This document shows positions 43,617-53,081 of a stretch of 64,000 nt of DNA, one piece after another. A model generated the notes under the pieces. The model was not told the origin of the DNA and ran no database searches. It was given only the letters and a program-made list of their open reading frames with translations. A program made the position numbers and the translations under genes. Every line of letters begins with the position of its first letter. The first letter of the stretch is position 1. Location of the stretch: assembly GCF_001411495.1 (NCBI RefSeq), contig NZ_CP012982.1, positions 558,001 to 622,000 on the forward strand. Direction: 5' to 3'. The DNA comes from Burkholderia cepacia ATCC 25416. Lineage in GTDB: Bacteria; Pseudomonadota; Gammaproteobacteria; Burkholderiales; Burkholderiaceae.

Positions 43617-45065
43617 ATGGACACGACCATCCCCTCCTCCGCCTTCCCGCCCGCGCTCGCCCGCGTCGTCGCGACCGTCAGCACCGGTTTCGTCGTCACG
43701 CAGCTCGACGTGACGATCGTCAACATCGCGCTCGCGCATCTCGCCGGCGACCTGCGCTTGCCCGTCGCCGGCCTGCAGTGGGTCGTCGATGCGTACACGC
43801 TCGCGTTCGCGGTACTGATGCTGTCGGGCGGCGCGCTCGGCGACCGCTTCGGCCCGCGCCGCCTGTACATCGCCGGCCTCGTGCTGTTCGCGCTTGCGTC
43901 GCTCGCATGCGGCGCCGCGAGCGCGCCCGCGATGCTGATCGCGGCGCGCGCACTGCAAGGCGTCGGCGCCGCGGCGATGCTGCCCAATTCGCTTGCGCTG
44001 CTCAACGACGCGTGCCGGCACGACCCGCGCCTGCGCGCGCGGGCCGTCGGCTGGTGGACGGCGGCCGGGTCGATTTCGATCGCGGCCGGCCCGGTCGTCG
44101 GTGGCCTGCTGATCGCGGCGTGGGGCTGGCGCGGCATCTTCCTCGTGAACCTGCCGCTGTGTGCGGCCGGGCTGGCGGCCGCCTTTGCATGGATACCTGC
44201 GCGCCGTGCGGCGGCAACGCCGGCCGCGCCATCCCGCTCCGTCCGCGCACTCGACCTGCGCGGCCAGTTCATCGCGATCGCGATGCTGACCGCGTTGACC
44301 GGCGCCGTGATCGAATGGCGTCCGCTCGGCTTCACGCATCCGGTCGTCGCCGGCGGTTTCGCGCTGGCGGCGCTCGCCGCGCTCGCATTCGTCGCGGTGG
44401 AAACGCGGACGGCCACGCCGATGCTGCCGCTGCCGCTGTTCCGCCATCGCACGTTCAGCGCGGCCGTGCTGTTCGGGATCTGCGTGAACCTCACGTACTA
44501 CGGCACCGTGTTCGTGCTCGCGCTGTACCTGCAGCGCGCACGCGGCGAATCGGCGTTGCAGGCCGGCCTCGCGTTCCTGCCGCTGACGGGCGGCTTCCTG
44601 CTGTCGAACCTCGCGAGCGGCCGCGTCGTGGCGCGTCACGGCCCGCGCGCGCCGATGCTGGCGGGCGCGCTCGTCGCCGCGCTCGGCTACGGATCGCTGC
44701 ACTTCATCGACGCGTCGACGCCGCTGGCCGTCCTGCTCGTGCCGTTCCTGCTGATTCCGTCGGGCATGGGTTTCGCGGTGCCGGCGATGACGACCGCCGT
44801 GCTCGCGTCGGTCGCGCCCGAACGGGCCGGCATCGCGTCGGCCGTGCTGAATACCGCGCGGCAGGCCGGCGGCGCGATGGGCGTGGCCGCGTTCGGCGCA
44901 CTCGCCGGCGGCGGCGGCGCGGCGCAGGTCGTGGACGGGTTGCGGATCGAAACGGCCGTGTCGGTCGCGCTGCTGGTCGCCGCCGCGCTGCTCGCGACGC
45001 TGGTGCGGCCCGATGCGCATCGCGGCGCATCGTCCGTGCGTCAGGCCGTGCCGGCGGCCGATTGA
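43617..45065 (+). CDS. MFS drug exporter, DHA2 (EmrB/QacA) family
   Basis: The 482-residue membrane protein has about 14 helices. The N-terminal TQLDVTIVNIALAHLAGDL and LSGGALGDRFGPRRLYIAGL motifs are typical of proton-coupled multidrug exporters of the 14-helix type. Substrates cannot be deduced. It converges with the LRR-like gene, ten bases apart. Confidence 0.9.
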   Translation: MDTTIPSSAFPPALARVVATVSTGFVVTQLDVTIVNIALAHLAGDLRLPVAGLQWVVDAYTLAFAVLMLSGGALGDRFGPRRLYIAGLVLFALASLACGAASAPAMLIAARALQGVGAAAMLPNSLALLNDACRHDPRLRARAVGWWTAAGSISIAAGPVVGGLLIAAWGWRGIFLVNLPLCAAGLAAAFAWIPARRAAATPAAPSRSVRALDLRGQFIAIAMLTALTGAVIEWRPLGFTHPVVAGGFALAALAALAFVAVETRTATPMLPLPLFRHRTFSAAVLFGICVNLTYYGTVFVLALYLQRARGESALQAGLAFLPLTGGFLLSNLASGRVVARHGPRAPMLAGALVAALGYGSLHFIDASTPLAVLLVPFLLIPSGMGFAVPAMTTAVLASVAPERAGIASAVLNTARQAGGAMGVAAFGALAGGGGAAQVVDGLRIETAVSVALLVAAALLATLVRPDAHRGASSVRQAVPAAD

Positions 45066-45075
45066 ACGGCTGCGG

Positions 45076-46011
45076 TCATGCGTCGCCGGGGTCCCGCTGG
45101 ATCAGGTGACGCCACGGAAACACGTTGTCCTTGAAGTGACTCACGTAACCGCCGCTGCCGGCCTGGATCACCATGAACGACAGCCGCGGATGCAGCGCCT
45201 GCAGCGCTTCGAGCGCCTCCCGGTCGAGACAGGTGTTTCTCAGCGTCAGCGTGCGGAGCCGCTGGCCGGCACGGCTCTTCAGCAGGCGCTCGTAGGCGTC
45301 GAACGACGTCACGCTGCCGGCGCCGCGCTCGCGTTTCCACGTCGAATGCAAGGCGGTCGACTCGGAGAAATCGAGCCAGCCGAGCGACGGCAGGTTATCG
45401 CAGTCCGCCAGATGGTCGATGAACTGCTGCGTGTCGTCTCCGCCGCCGATGCGCAGCCGCTCGAGATGCGCAAGCGGCACATCGAAGAAGCGCGCATCGG
45501 GCGCGTTCGGCACCGTCAGCTCGGCGAGAAACGGCGCCTTCGCGGCAAAGCGGGCAATCTCGCCGCCCTCCTGCATGATCAGGTCGCGACGCACGATCAT
45601 CGACTGGTTGTGATCGGCCGGCTCGGTCGGCCGCACGTACAGCGAGCGCAGCATCGGGAAGCGCGCATCCGAATCGAGCAGCGGCCCGAAATCCCATTCG
45701 CGCGTACCGTTCGCCCCTTCGTCGATGCCGCTGAACGCGAGGTCGGTCACGAGATCCGCGACGTCCCGCAACGCCAGACACTGCAGCGTCCAGTCGAACG
45801 GTTCCTCCCAGGCGCCGCCGAAGTACCGGACGTGCAGCCCCGCCCGCATCGGCGCAACCGTGACATGGTTGAAATCGGTCTGCCACAGCGGCTCCGCGGG
45901 ATCGGCATGGTCGCGCCCGTACTCGGCGCCCTCGCGCTCGCAGAAGTCGTGAATGCGCCGCTGCAGGTCGAGCAACAGCCGATAAGCGGCGGAATCCAGC
46001 GGATGGGACAT
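45076..46011 (-). CDS. Hypothetical protein with leucine-rich-repeat-like pattern
   Basis: The 311-residue protein was not assigned to a family. Its middle and C-terminal parts show spaced Leu units (LAELTVPN, LERLRIGG, LGWLDFSE, LRTLTLRN) similar to leucine-rich repeats. The N-terminal part contains several Trp and acidic residues. There is no signal peptide or membrane helix, so it is probably cytoplasmic. It lies between two exporter units on the opposite strand. A protein-binding role is only suggested by the repeats. Confidence 0.65.
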   Translation of the reverse strand: MSHPLDSAAYRLLLDLQRRIHDFCEREGAEYGRDHADPAEPLWQTDFNHVTVAPMRAGLHVRYFGGAWEEPFDWTLQCLALRDVADLVTDLAFSGIDEGANGTREWDFGPLLDSDARFPMLRSLYVRPTEPADHNQSMIVRRDLIMQEGGEIARFAAKAPFLAELTVPNAPDARFFDVPLAHLERLRIGGGDDTQQFIDHLADCDNLPSLGWLDFSESTALHSTWKRERGAGSVTSFDAYERLLKSRAGQRLRTLTLRNTCLDREALEALQALHPRLSFMVIQAGSGGYVSHFKDNVFPWRHLIQRDPGDA

Positions 46012-46079
46012 GGCGATGCAGTTCCGGTCGGCAACGATCGCGACAGTCTATCCGACCGTGCAGCCGTCGCGCACGACGC

Positions 46080-46550
46080 TCATCGCCGCCGAGCGCCCGT
46101 TTCGTCGCCGACCTTCTTCACGACCGTCTCGCCCGCCTTCACCGGCCGGCCGTCGTCGTGGCGCAGCGCGAGCTTGCGGATCGCGCGCCCGGTCTGGCGG
46201 TCGACCAGCACCGAATGCGGCTCGCCTCGCGCGAACAGGTTCGCCTCGCCCCACTGCCGCAGCATCACGATCACCGGGAACAGCCCTTCGCCCTTCCTGG
46301 TCAGCACGTACTCCTGATACGCGCTGCCGTCCGACGCCGGCACGACGTCGAACACGCCCGCATCCACGAGCATCCTGAGCCGGTCGGACAGGATATTGCT
46401 CGCGACGCCGAGGCTCGCGCGGAAATCGCCGAACCGGCGCACCCCGTCGAACGCATCGCGCACGATCAGCAATGCCCAGCGATCGCCGACGATATCGGTC
46501 GCCCGTGCCACCGGGCACGGCGAATCCGCAAGACTTTTCTGCCTGGCCAT
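46080..46550 (-). CDS. HxlR family transcriptional regulator
   Basis: The 156-residue protein has a single winged-helix domain (about 12-100) with the HxlR signatures CPVARATDIVGDRWALLIVRDAF and RRFGDFRASLGVASNILSDRL. An N-terminal Cys12 may act as a sensor as in related HypR/QorR proteins. GGAGAGG precedes the ATG at 46550. It is divergent from an MFS exporter, with inverted repeats between them. Confidence 0.9.
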   Translation of the reverse strand: MARQKSLADSPCPVARATDIVGDRWALLIVRDAFDGVRRFGDFRASLGVASNILSDRLRMLVDAGVFDVVPASDGSAYQEYVLTRKGEGLFPVIVMLRQWGEANLFARGEPHSVLVDRQTGRAIRKLALRHDDGRPVKAGETVVKKVGDETGARRR

Positions 46551-46631
46551 GTGCCTCTCCGCAATCGTGCCAGCCGCCTTCGCGGCAACGCCGGCCATCC
46601 GTGCACGGACGTCTCGCCCGCCGCACAACAG

Positions 46632-46683
46632 GTTGCATTTTAAAACCACTTTTCCTACACTCACACCAGTTTTAATTTGCAAC
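46632..46683. promoter_or_regulatory. Inverted repeats between HxlR and MFS genes
   Basis: GTTGCATTTTAAAAC (46632-46646) and GTTTTAATTTGCAAC (46669-46683) are inverted copies with two internal mismatches, spaced 22 bases. The AT-rich promoter region between them serves both genes. HxlR binding here is the likely control. Confidence 0.65.
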
Positions 46684-46703
46684 TACTTTGCACGGGGAAA
46701 TCC

Positions 46704-47942
46704 ATGGCGTCTTCCTGTCGTTCCGGCACCGTTGCATCGAACGCATCCGCGCCTGCCGCGCATCCGGCCGCGGTCGGCACCCTGTCCACGGCGCGCGTCG
46801 CGACGCTGGCCGTCTGCTGCGCGGCCAGCGTCGCGAATGTCTACTACGCGCAGCCGCTGCTCGATTCGATCGCGCGGGATTTCGGCGTGTCGCAGGCGGC
46901 CGTCGGCGGCGTCATTACCGCGACGCAGCTCGGCTGTGCGCTCGCGCTGCTGTTCGTCGTGCCCCTCGGCGACCTGCTGAACCGCAAGCGCCTGATCGCC
47001 GTGCAGCTTCTGCTGCTGACGGCGGCCTGCATCGGCGTCGCCGCATCGTCGACGCGCATTGCGCTGCTGGCAGGGATGGTCGCGGTCGGACTGCTCGGCA
47101 CCGCGATGACACAAGGGCTGATCGCCTGCTCGGCCGCGCTCGCGGGCGCCGGCGAACGCGGGCGCGTGGTGGGTGCCGCGCAAGGCGGTGTCGTGGTCGG
47201 GTTGCTGGCCGCACGCTCGCTGGCCGGCGTCGTCACCGACATCGCGGGCTGGCGGGCCGTCTATCTGGTATCCGGCGCGCTCGCGATCGCCATGCTCGTC
47301 GTGCTGTCGCGACTGTTGCCGGACGAGAACGGGCCGCGCGAGCGCATCGGCTACGCGGCGCTGCTGCGATCGATGGTGTCGCTGCTGCGCGACGAACGCG
47401 TGCTGCGCGTGCGCGGCGCGATCGCGCTGCTGATGTTCGCGGCATTCAGCATCTTCTGGAGCGCACTGGTGCTGCCGCTGAGCGCACCGCCGCACGCGAT
47501 GTCGCATACGCAGATCGGCGCCTTCGGCCTCGTCGGCGCGCTGGGCGCGGCGGCCGCCGCCCGCGCGGGCCGGCTCGCGGATCGCGGGCGCGGCGAAGCG
47601 ACGACCGGTGCCGCGCTCGCGCTGCTCGCGTGCTCGTGGCTGCCGCTCGCATTCGGCGATTCGTCGATTGCATGGCTGGTGGTCGGCATCGTACTGCTCG
47701 ACGTCGGCGGGCAGGCCGTCCACGTCGTCAACCAGAGCATGATCCTCGGCACGCGGCCCGATGCGCATGCGCGCCTCGTCGGCTGCTACATGCTGTTCTA
47801 TTCGGCCGGCAGCGGGCTCGGCGCGATTGCATCGACGATGATGTATGCGCGCGCCGGATGGGCGGGCGTCTGCGTGCTCGGCGCGGTCGTGAGCGTGGCG
47901 GCGCTCGGCGTCTGGGCCGCGACGCTCAGGCGCGCCGCGTGA
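46704..47942 (+). CDS. MFS transporter (12-helix, sugar-efflux/multidrug type)
   Basis: The 412-residue protein has twelve predicted helices. The first helix ANVYYAQPLLDSIARDFGVS and the loop VPLGDLLNRKRLIAVQ are typical of the YnfM/arabinose-efflux type MFS. GGGGAAA lies just before the ATG at 46704; a TTG start at 46677 would fall inside the inverted repeat and is rejected. Probably repressed or activated by the divergent HxlR protein. Confidence 0.9.
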   Translation: MASSCRSGTVASNASAPAAHPAAVGTLSTARVATLAVCCAASVANVYYAQPLLDSIARDFGVSQAAVGGVITATQLGCALALLFVVPLGDLLNRKRLIAVQLLLLTAACIGVAASSTRIALLAGMVAVGLLGTAMTQGLIACSAALAGAGERGRVVGAAQGGVVVGLLAARSLAGVVTDIAGWRAVYLVSGALAIAMLVVLSRLLPDENGPRERIGYAALLRSMVSLLRDERVLRVRGAIALLMFAAFSIFWSALVLPLSAPPHAMSHTQIGAFGLVGALGAAAAARAGRLADRGRGEATTGAALALLACSWLPLAFGDSSIAWLVVGIVLLDVGGQAVHVVNQSMILGTRPDAHARLVGCYMLFYSAGSGLGAIASTMMYARAGWAGVCVLGAVVSVAALGVWAATLRRAA

Positions 47943-48005
47943 GACGTGCCGGCGTCGCGCATCGGATGGGGGGATCAGCCGGCCCTGCGCAGGCGGCCGG
48001 CACGC

Positions 48006-48032
48006 GAACCGGCCGCGCATGCGCGCCGGTTC
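48006..48032. terminator. Hairpin between MFS gene and bceK
   Basis: GAACCGGC and GCCGGTTC flank an inner GCGCATGCGC palindrome, midway between the convergent MFS stop and the bceK stop. It would end the long bce operon. Confidence 0.55.
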
Positions 48033-48071
48033 GGCTTCCCGTTCGGCGCGCAGATCGCGCGCCACGGGCGC

Positions 48072-49238
48072 TCAACCTGCCGCCCGGATCGCCTCTTCGT
48101 ACACGCCGGCCACGCGCCGCGCGATCACCGCGTTGTCGAAATGATCGCGTGCATAGCGCTTGCACGCGGCCTCGTCGGGCAGCGTGATCGCGCCCGACAG
48201 CGCGGCACCGAGCCCTTCCGCGATCGCGTCCGCGCCGGTGGACGGCAGCACGAGATCGTCGGACAGCCCGGCCACCGCCTCCGGCAGCCCGCCGACCGGC
48301 GTCACCAGCACGGGCGTGCCGGACGCGAGCGATTCGACGGTGATCAGCCCGAAGCCTTCGAGCGCGACCGTCGGCACGACGCTGACCGTCGCCGCGCGGT
48401 ACAGCGCGGCGAGATGGTTGTCCGGCACGAAGCCGAGCAGCTTCACGTTGTCCTGCAGGCCTGCCGCATCGATGCGCTGCTGCAGTTCCTCGCCGATCTT
48501 GCCCTTGCCGGCGATCAGCAGCAGCACGTCCGGGTGACGGTGCTTGAGGAGGCCGATCGCGTCGATCAGGTCCTCCAGCCCCATGCGCCGCACGAGCCGG
48601 CGCACGGCCAGCACGATCGGCCGGTCCTGCGGCAGTTGCAGCTTGTGCCGCGCCTCGGCGGGCGTGAGCGGCGTGTCGAACTGCGCGGTATCGACGCAAC
48701 CGGGAATCACGCGCACACGCGACGGATCGATCCCGTAGCGGTTCGTCAGGATCTGGCCGAACGCCTGCGACAGCACGATCAGCCGCGACGAACGCGTATA
48801 GACGGCCTGCTCGAGATAACGCTTCGCGCGCTGGCCGAGCGACGCGGCGCCCTCGACCTGGCTTTCGTCGGCCCACGGCCCCTGAAAGTGCGACACCTGC
48901 GGAATCCCGCGCGTGACGTCGAGGCCCGGGAACGTGTACAGCGCGAAGTGCGACGAGATCACGTCCGGCCGCTCGCTGCGGATCTCCTCGCGCAGCGCGC
49001 GCCGCGCGGCGAGCATGCGGCGCGCGAGCGGCTCCGATGCGGGGCCGAAGCCCTGGATCGCGCCGCCCGTGTCGTCGGCGACCTTCTGCGAGCCGGCGAC
49101 GAGCCCGCGCACCTCGACGCCCGCGCCCGGCAGCGCGCCGACGAGCGAGTAGTACATCCGGTCGAGGCCGCCCGCGCGTTCGGGGAACCAGTGCATGCCG
49201 ATCTGCAACGATTTGATCGGCCGGGAAGAGTGGGACAT
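48072..49238 (-). CDS. bceK: Cepacian glycosyltransferase BceK (GT4 type)
   Basis: The 388-residue protein is a GT-B glycosyltransferase of family 4. It shows an N-terminal QIGMHWFPERAGGLDRMYYSL, and in the C-terminal half VPTVALEGFGLITVESLASGTPVL with the EX7E nucleotide-sugar motif. It adds a sugar to the lipid-linked cepacian repeat unit at the inner membrane. Its ATG overlaps the bceJ stop by one base, so translation is coupled. It is the last gene of the operon. Position as bceK is from cluster order. Confidence 0.87.
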   Translation of the reverse strand: MSHSSRPIKSLQIGMHWFPERAGGLDRMYYSLVGALPGAGVEVRGLVAGSQKVADDTGGAIQGFGPASEPLARRMLAARRALREEIRSERPDVISSHFALYTFPGLDVTRGIPQVSHFQGPWADESQVEGAASLGQRAKRYLEQAVYTRSSRLIVLSQAFGQILTNRYGIDPSRVRVIPGCVDTAQFDTPLTPAEARHKLQLPQDRPIVLAVRRLVRRMGLEDLIDAIGLLKHRHPDVLLLIAGKGKIGEELQQRIDAAGLQDNVKLLGFVPDNHLAALYRAATVSVVPTVALEGFGLITVESLASGTPVLVTPVGGLPEAVAGLSDDLVLPSTGADAIAEGLGAALSGAITLPDEAACKRYARDHFDNAVIARRVAGVYEEAIRAAG

Positions 49239-50422
49239 TACGATTGCTCCTGCGTCACTGCATGCTCGACCCGCTCGAAGGCGGACGGCTGCGTGGGTTG
49301 GCCGATGCGCCGGTAGAGCGCGACATACTGGGCGCCCATGTGCGCCCAGCCGAAACGGGTCATCAATTCGCGGGCCGCGTCGCCCATCGCGCGGCACGTG
49401 TCGCGCGACGCCGCGAGCGAGCCGATCGCCTGCGCGAGCGCGGCCGGATCGTCCGGGTCCTCCAGCACGATCCCGCATTCGCGCGTGATGATTTCGGCGC
49501 CGCCCGCCGTACGCGCGGTGACGACCGGCAGCCCGGCCGCCATCGCCTCCAGCAGCGACAGGCTCATCGCTTCGTAGCGCGACGGGAATACGTAGGCGTC
49601 GACCGAGCGCATCAGCGTCGGCATGTTTTTCACGAGACCGAGGAAATGCACGCGCGCATCGATGCCGAGCGCGCGCGCCTCTTCCGGATACGGGCTGCCG
49701 GGCAGATAACCGGCCACCGCCAGGTGCACGTTCGCGGGCAGCTTCGTCAGCGCCTTCAGCACCGTGCCGAGGTTCTTGCGCGGCGTGCGCAGGTCGCCGA
49801 CGAACAGCAGCAGGAACGCGTCGTCCGGCAGCTTGAACGCCGCGCGGTCGGCCTGCGCACCGGCGAACGCGCTGCCGTCGACGCCGTTGTAGATCACGCT
49901 GATCTTGCGGCTGTCGATGCCGAGCCCGGCGATCTCGTCGGCCACCTTCTGCGACACGGCGGTGATCGCGCGCGACCGCTTGTACGCCCAGCGCTCGAGC
50001 GTGGTGTTCACGCGCGTATAGACGTACTGATAGGCCGACCACAGCCCCTTCGTCGGCTCGAACGGATAGTACGGACTCTTGAACCAGCCGCCGTGCACGA
50101 AGTGCGCGGTATTCACGTCGGCCTTGATCCACGAGATGAAGCCGTTCACGTGCAGCACGTCGTATTCGCTGCGGTGCGCGCGCAGCCAGGCCGCGCTCTT
50201 CAGCGCGAACACCTGCTGCTTGACGAGATTCGACGGCCAGAAGCCGCCGACCTTCACCGGCACCCAGCGCACGCGCGGGTCGGCCAGCAGCTCGGGCGCG
50301 ACGTGCGACGCGACCAGCGTGACCTCGTAGTTCTCGGCCAGCGCCGCGCGCGCGATTTCGTAATTGACGCGGCCCTGGCCGTCGTTATGTCGCACGACGT
50401 GCGTGACGATCGCGATTCTCAA
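49238..50422 (-). CDS. bceJ: Cepacian glycosyltransferase BceJ (GT4 type)
   Basis: The 394-residue GT-B protein has an N-terminal IAIVTHVVRHNDGQGRVNYE and the donor-site region VDAYVFPSRYEAMSLSLLEAMAAGLPVV with EX7E. The reading frame has no suitable ATG. TTG at 50422, overlapping the bceI stop by four bases, is preceded by GGGGAGG and is taken as the start. It acts in assembly of the cepacian repeat unit. Confidence 0.87.
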   Translation of the reverse strand: MRIAIVTHVVRHNDGQGRVNYEIARAALAENYEVTLVASHVAPELLADPRVRWVPVKVGGFWPSNLVKQQVFALKSAAWLRAHRSEYDVLHVNGFISWIKADVNTAHFVHGGWFKSPYYPFEPTKGLWSAYQYVYTRVNTTLERWAYKRSRAITAVSQKVADEIAGLGIDSRKISVIYNGVDGSAFAGAQADRAAFKLPDDAFLLLFVGDLRTPRKNLGTVLKALTKLPANVHLAVAGYLPGSPYPEEARALGIDARVHFLGLVKNMPTLMRSVDAYVFPSRYEAMSLSLLEAMAAGLPVVTARTAGGAEIITRECGIVLEDPDDPAALAQAIGSLAASRDTCRAMGDAARELMTRFGWAHMGAQYVALYRRIGQPTQPSAFERVEHAVTQEQS

Positions 50423-51885
50423 TGGTCGCCTCCCCGTGAATGCGCGGCGGCCAGCAGGCGTTGTGCCTTTTGCCAGTGCGCCGCGGCTAGTATCGAAAAA
50501 ATGGCTGTGAACATCAGCAGGCCGCCCGTGCCGATCAGCGAGTTCGTGAACACGAGCATCGCGAAGGTCGACAGGCACAGGCTCAGGCATGAGCCGACGA
50601 ACTTGTCATTGCGCAGCTTGAATGCCGCACGCAGCGTGCGGCCGAACAGCATCACGACGCCGGCGAGATACAGCAGCGTGCCGGGCCAGCCGAGCACGAA
50701 CGGCACGTTCATCACGCCGCTGTCGAAGCTGCCGTACTTGCCGAGCTCGCCGCTGTCGCTCGACAGCTTCGTGGATGCCCCCGTCGCGCCCATCCCCTCG
50801 CCGGCGACGTCGGTGAACGCCGTCTGCGCGAAGGTGGCGTAGAACTTGTTGCGGTCGTCGTAGCTGCGGTCGTCCTTCAGGTTCGTGATCGACTGCAGAC
50901 GCGCGCCGAGACGGTCGGCCACCGGCCCGACGGTCAGGAGCGGCACGCACAGCCCGACCAGCACGACGCCGCTGATCAGGATCCGCATCCGCACGCGGTT
51001 GCTCGACTGCACGAGCTGGATCGCGAGCGCGATCACCCAGCCGCCCCAGGTCGAGCGCACGAGACACAGCGCGAACGACACGAAGCCGGCCGCGCCCGCG
51101 AACCAGCGGATCTTCTGCGGCGCGGCGAACACGAACACCAGCGCGCCCATGATCGCGAACGCGAACGGCCCGGACGAGTTCATCGTGCTGAACACGCGCA
51201 CGCCGTACGGCACCGGCTCGCCCTGCGAACCCATGTCGGAGCCGATCATCCACAGCACGTCCCACTGCGGCATCACGAAGTACTGCACGACACCGTACAG
51301 GCCCATCACGAGCATGCCCCACATGAACGTGGACAGCAGCACGTCGCGGTATTCGGGATAGTCGCGGGCGTTGACCATGATGTGAAAGCCGATCAGCACC
51401 GGGTACACCCAGTTCGCGAGGTCGTAGGTCGCGGCCATCACGCCGCTCGACACGATCCCGACGAGGTACGCGTACGCGAGCCCGAACAGCATCAGCAGGA
51501 TCGGGATTCCGCGCCGCTGCGCGAGCACGCGGTAATGCCGGATCAAACCCAGGCCGGCGATCATCGTCACCGCGAGCGGCGCGACCTGGATCAGGCTCGT
51601 CGGCGTGAACGCGCCCTTCGACCAGTCGGCGAGACGCCGCACTTCCGGGCTCAGAAACCACACCCACCACATGAAGCCGACGTAGCGCGCCGGACTCTTG
51701 AAATACAGCCAGATGCCGACCGCGATGGCCAGCACCGGAAACGCGAGCGTCAGCACCTTGCCCTGGTGAATGGCGATCAGCGCGGCGGTGAAGGACCACA
51801 GCCCGGCCTGCCCGACCCAGTGCTTCCGCTCGGGCAGCCAGTTGCGGCGGCGCGACGGTGCGCGTTCGGCGGCAATCGTACTCAT
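50419..51885 (-). CDS. bceI: Cepacian polymerase BceI (Wzy-like)
   Basis: The 488-residue membrane protein has about eleven helices and the large periplasmic loop of Wzy/WaaL-type O-antigen polymerases (around 330-410). It would join repeat units on the periplasmic face. The family has little sequence conservation, so the call rests on topology and position between bceH and bceJ. Its start lies ten bases after the bceH stop. Confidence 0.82.
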   Translation of the reverse strand: MSTIAAERAPSRRRNWLPERKHWVGQAGLWSFTAALIAIHQGKVLTLAFPVLAIAVGIWLYFKSPARYVGFMWWVWFLSPEVRRLADWSKGAFTPTSLIQVAPLAVTMIAGLGLIRHYRVLAQRRGIPILLMLFGLAYAYLVGIVSSGVMAATYDLANWVYPVLIGFHIMVNARDYPEYRDVLLSTFMWGMLVMGLYGVVQYFVMPQWDVLWMIGSDMGSQGEPVPYGVRVFSTMNSSGPFAFAIMGALVFVFAAPQKIRWFAGAAGFVSFALCLVRSTWGGWVIALAIQLVQSSNRVRMRILISGVVLVGLCVPLLTVGPVADRLGARLQSITNLKDDRSYDDRNKFYATFAQTAFTDVAGEGMGATGASTKLSSDSGELGKYGSFDSGVMNVPFVLGWPGTLLYLAGVVMLFGRTLRAAFKLRNDKFVGSCLSLCLSTFAMLVFTNSLIGTGGLLMFTAIFSILAAAHWQKAQRLLAAAHSRGGDH

Positions 51886-51895
51886 CGATCCGCTC

Positions 51896-53032
51896 TCACC
51901 GCGACGACGGGCGCGAATCCGCGAGCGGCATCGCGAGGCCCGCCGCCGCCGGCGTCCGGCGCCGGCGCAGCATGTCGCGCGTGATCCGCACGTGCTGCTC
52001 GGCGAACGCCTGCGTGGTCAGGTCGCGCTCGCGCAGGCACGCGGCGGCGGCCCGCGCGCAGCCCAGCGCCGCGACCGGGTCGGCCGCGAAGCGATCGGCG
52101 GCCTGGCGCATCGCCTGCGCGTCGAAGGCCGGCACGTAGGCGGCCGTATCGTGCGGGAAGTAGTCGCTGAGCCCGCCGACGTCGGACACGATCATCGGCT
52201 TGCCGACCGCGGCCGCCTCGAGCATCACGGTGATGCCCGACGCGTGGAAATTCGGCCGCAGCGGCACGACGATCACGTCGGCCCATGCGTACAGTTCGTG
52301 CTGCTTCGCGAGCCCCGACGCCGAGCCGATCTTCACGTTCGGTGCATGCCACTCGCGCGGCACGCGGCGCCGGGTCGCCAGCCGCACGTCGTAGCGCGCG
52401 TCGCCGCCGAACGCGGCGAGGAACGTGCGCCAGTCGCGGTCGCGGTCGTTGCCGATCGCCGCGATCCGCAGCGGCCGGTTCGGTTGCCATTGCTGCGGCT
52501 CGACGATCGGGAAATCCTGCGTGTTCAGCCCGTAGTAGACGAACTCGGCTTCGCGGCCGAGATAACGGCGGCACAGGTCGGCGTTGTCGCGGGCCAGCGT
52601 GGTCAGCGCGTCGGCGCGCGCGATCAGCTTGCGGTACAGCCAGCGGCGCGGGCCGCCGAAGCTGCCCCACTTGTCGAACAGCCACACGCTCTGCGCGAGC
52701 AGCAGCGGACGCTTGCCCTGCTCGCCGGCCAGCTTCAGGATCAGCGACGCCGCAAGGTGCTCCTGCTCCGTGTGCGTCCAGATCACGTCGGTGTTCAGCA
52801 GCGCGGCACGGTTGCGCCATGCATGCACGACGTCGAAGCCGAGCGCCGCCTTCAGCGCGCGGCGCACGAGGCCGGCGACGCGGCTCTCGCCGCCGTCCTG
52901 CGAATAGGTCAGCCGGAATTCGTCGGATTCGGCGTGGTGATAGCCGTACAGGCAGCCGATGTTCTCGCCTTTCCGGTAGGTACGCGGATCGGCGCCGTGG
53001 AACAGATGGACATGGACCTTGGTTGCAGTCAT
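51896..53032 (-). CDS. bceH: Cepacian glycosyltransferase BceH (GT4 type)
   Basis: The 378-residue protein has a GT-B fold with N-terminal VHVHLFHGADPRTYRKGE and a donor-site region ADVIVVPLRPNFHASGITVMLEAAAVGKPMIV, where the EX7E spacing is only partly kept. It is expected to transfer one sugar of the cepacian repeat in the cytoplasm. Spacing to bceG is 49 bases and to bceI ten bases. Confidence 0.83.
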   Translation of the reverse strand: MTATKVHVHLFHGADPRTYRKGENIGCLYGYHHAESDEFRLTYSQDGGESRVAGLVRRALKAALGFDVVHAWRNRAALLNTDVIWTHTEQEHLAASLILKLAGEQGKRPLLLAQSVWLFDKWGSFGGPRRWLYRKLIARADALTTLARDNADLCRRYLGREAEFVYYGLNTQDFPIVEPQQWQPNRPLRIAAIGNDRDRDWRTFLAAFGGDARYDVRLATRRRVPREWHAPNVKIGSASGLAKQHELYAWADVIVVPLRPNFHASGITVMLEAAAVGKPMIVSDVGGLSDYFPHDTAAYVPAFDAQAMRQAADRFAADPVAALGCARAAAACLRERDLTTQAFAEQHVRITRDMLRRRRTPAAAGLAMPLADSRPSSR

Positions 53033-53081
53033 TCGAGCCCTTCTCCGGGTTCGGCCGCGCGGCGTTGCGCGCGCGGCTCGT

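Noticed and set aside
43473..45020. A 515-codon minus-strand frame opposite the DHA2 exporter
   Set aside because: Its product is low-complexity and Arg/Glu-rich, and the plus-strand exporter has clear membrane helices and MFS motifs.
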